DNA of 64,000 nt from Cacajao melanocephalus (Eukaryota; Chordata; Mammalia; Primates; Pitheciidae). Where the stretch lies: the NCBI GenBank assembly GCA_963573385.1, contig CAUYLG010076831.1, forward strand, positions 1 through 64,000, given 5' to 3'. Below the pieces are notes generated by a model. That model was given only the letters and a program-made list of their open reading frames with translations, was not told the DNA's origin and ran no database searches. Within the stretch, counting starts at the first letter, position 1. Each line of letters opens with the position of its first letter. This document shows positions 63,156 to 64,000 of this stretch, piece after piece. Position numbers and translations under genes: made by a program.

Positions 63156-64000
63156 ATGGCAGTGGCTGGCATCATACTGGCGGCAGCAGGAAGGCCCAGC
63201 TGGGGCCACACACTCCGTGGAGCCAGTGGGAGCCCCACCCCATCTGAGTTGGGCAGGAGCTCCTCAGGTGCCGCTGTAGCCACCCAAACCGTAGCTGCAA
63301 ACCCATGCCTCCTGCTCTACAGAGTAGGCAGAAGCCAGCCCCACCCTCCTGGGTAGGGCTACAGCTGCCCAAACTGCAACTGTAGATCTGAGCCCCCTGT
63401 GCTCTTGTGGCAGGCAGGATCTGCCTTCCTGAGTGCAGCTGTGGCTGCCCTCCCAGGGACAGGGCCCAAGTATCTCTGTGGCCTGCACCCTTGGGTCAGT
63501 AAAGGACTCCTCCGCAACCCCCGCAGGCTCAGGGATGTCAGCTCCCACTGCCTGGCCTCTCTCCTCTCCCTGCTCCTGCTCCACTCTTAGAGTAGGGTTG
63601 GGGCCAAGTCCTGGGGCCTTAAATGGCAGCAGGAGGCAGAGTCCTGGGTGGAAGAAGGTGAAAGAAGGCCAGTACCGGGTAAGGCCCAACCTTCAGGCCA
63701 AGGAGGACGTGAAGGCTAGGGCCAGGCTACCAGTCCCATGGACCTGTGTGGGGACTTGTGGTGCCTCTTCTACCCATCCATGGCTGCCCGTAGACCAGTC
63801 TGCATGCACTTCCTCCCCCTAAGGTCCATAAAAGCCCTAGGCTCAGCCAGAGCAGGGCATAGGACAGCCAGAGGAAGAAGAGGGCAGAGAGAGGACAGGA
63901 CCACCAGCTGCAGAGAGGAGTACCCTCTCTGCTGATAGCTGGAGATGACAGGACAACCAGTAGCAGGGAGGAACTATCCTCTCTGCTGAGAGCTGCAGAG
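63156..64000 (+). mobile_element. Probable ERV LTR running off the window
   Basis: GC-richer than its surroundings. CCATAAAAGCCCTAGGCTCAGCCAGAGC supplies a TATA-like box (63827-63834). Downstream, a 53-bp unit beginning GACAGGA recurs at 63894 and 63947, with CCTCTCTGCTGA in each copy. The layout suggests U3-R of an LTR. Family not named. Frames of 129-141 codons here have no domain. Confidence 0.5.
63894..64000 (+). repeat. 53-bp tandem repeat, at least two copies
   Basis: GACAGGACCACCAGCTGCAG at 63894 and GACAGGACAACCAGTAGCAG at 63947, each followed by CCTCTCTGCTGA and AGCTG. The array may continue past the window edge. Confidence 0.8.

Overview
The window is mammalian, almost certainly primate (human-like), nuclear DNA. 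About two dozen Alu-derived copies are scattered over both strands, with AluJ-like to AluSc-like diagnostic bases. They sit among L1, L2, MIR, MaLR/ERVL and ERV1 LTRs and small DNA transposons. Base composition is AT-rich and CpG-poor, with no CpG island. Poly(A) tails, target-site duplications (TSDs) and microsatellites are typical of intergenic or deep intronic sequence. Family names were assigned by eye against remembered consensus sequences. They are reliable at class level and less so at subfamily level.

I found no protein-coding gene, no convincing exon chain, no tRNA or rRNA gene and no prokaryotic feature. Every open reading frame is short (192 codons at most). Each lies in an interspersed repeat, in a tandem repeat, or in unassigned DNA without recognisable protein homology.

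Layout. 1-9 kb: an unidentified LTR-like stretch at the left edge, an Alu right-arm fragment, AluJ, L2, a Tigger/MER2-like element, and a hAT element split by an MLT1 LTR. 9-18 kb: AluSc with a perfect TSD, an old L1 5' region hosting a MIR, Alu, an ERV1 LTR with a TATA box, L1 3' ends and MLT1. 18-25 kb: an ERVL-type LTR, Alus, a perfect 16-bp hairpin and another promoter-bearing LTR. 25-32 kb: two same-orientation copies of one ERV1-like LTR about 3.5 kb apart. The second is broken by an Alu and by an antisense MER4-like LTR. A clean solo LTR with a GAGC TSD, TATA box and AATAAA follows. 33-39 kb: a 33-bp minisatellite, an MSTA-like solo LTR with a CTCAG TSD, Alus, a second ERVL LTR copy and MLT1D. 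40-48 kb: a MIR cluster, a hAT fragment, Alus, a MaLR LTR with internal sequence, and an old L1 3' half split by a deleted Alu. 49-58 kb: MLT1, MIR (one copy split by a DNA transposon), an MST-like LTR nested in an MLT1 LTR, and a CA-rich array. 58-64 kb: L1MA-like 3' end, a polypyrimidine tract, two old antisense L1 copies carrying Alus and a younger L1, and an LTR-like sequence running off the window.

The features do not form a pathway. Most of what can be read here is insertion history, through nesting and TSDs. Several LTRs still hold promoter or poly(A) motifs that could affect local transcription.
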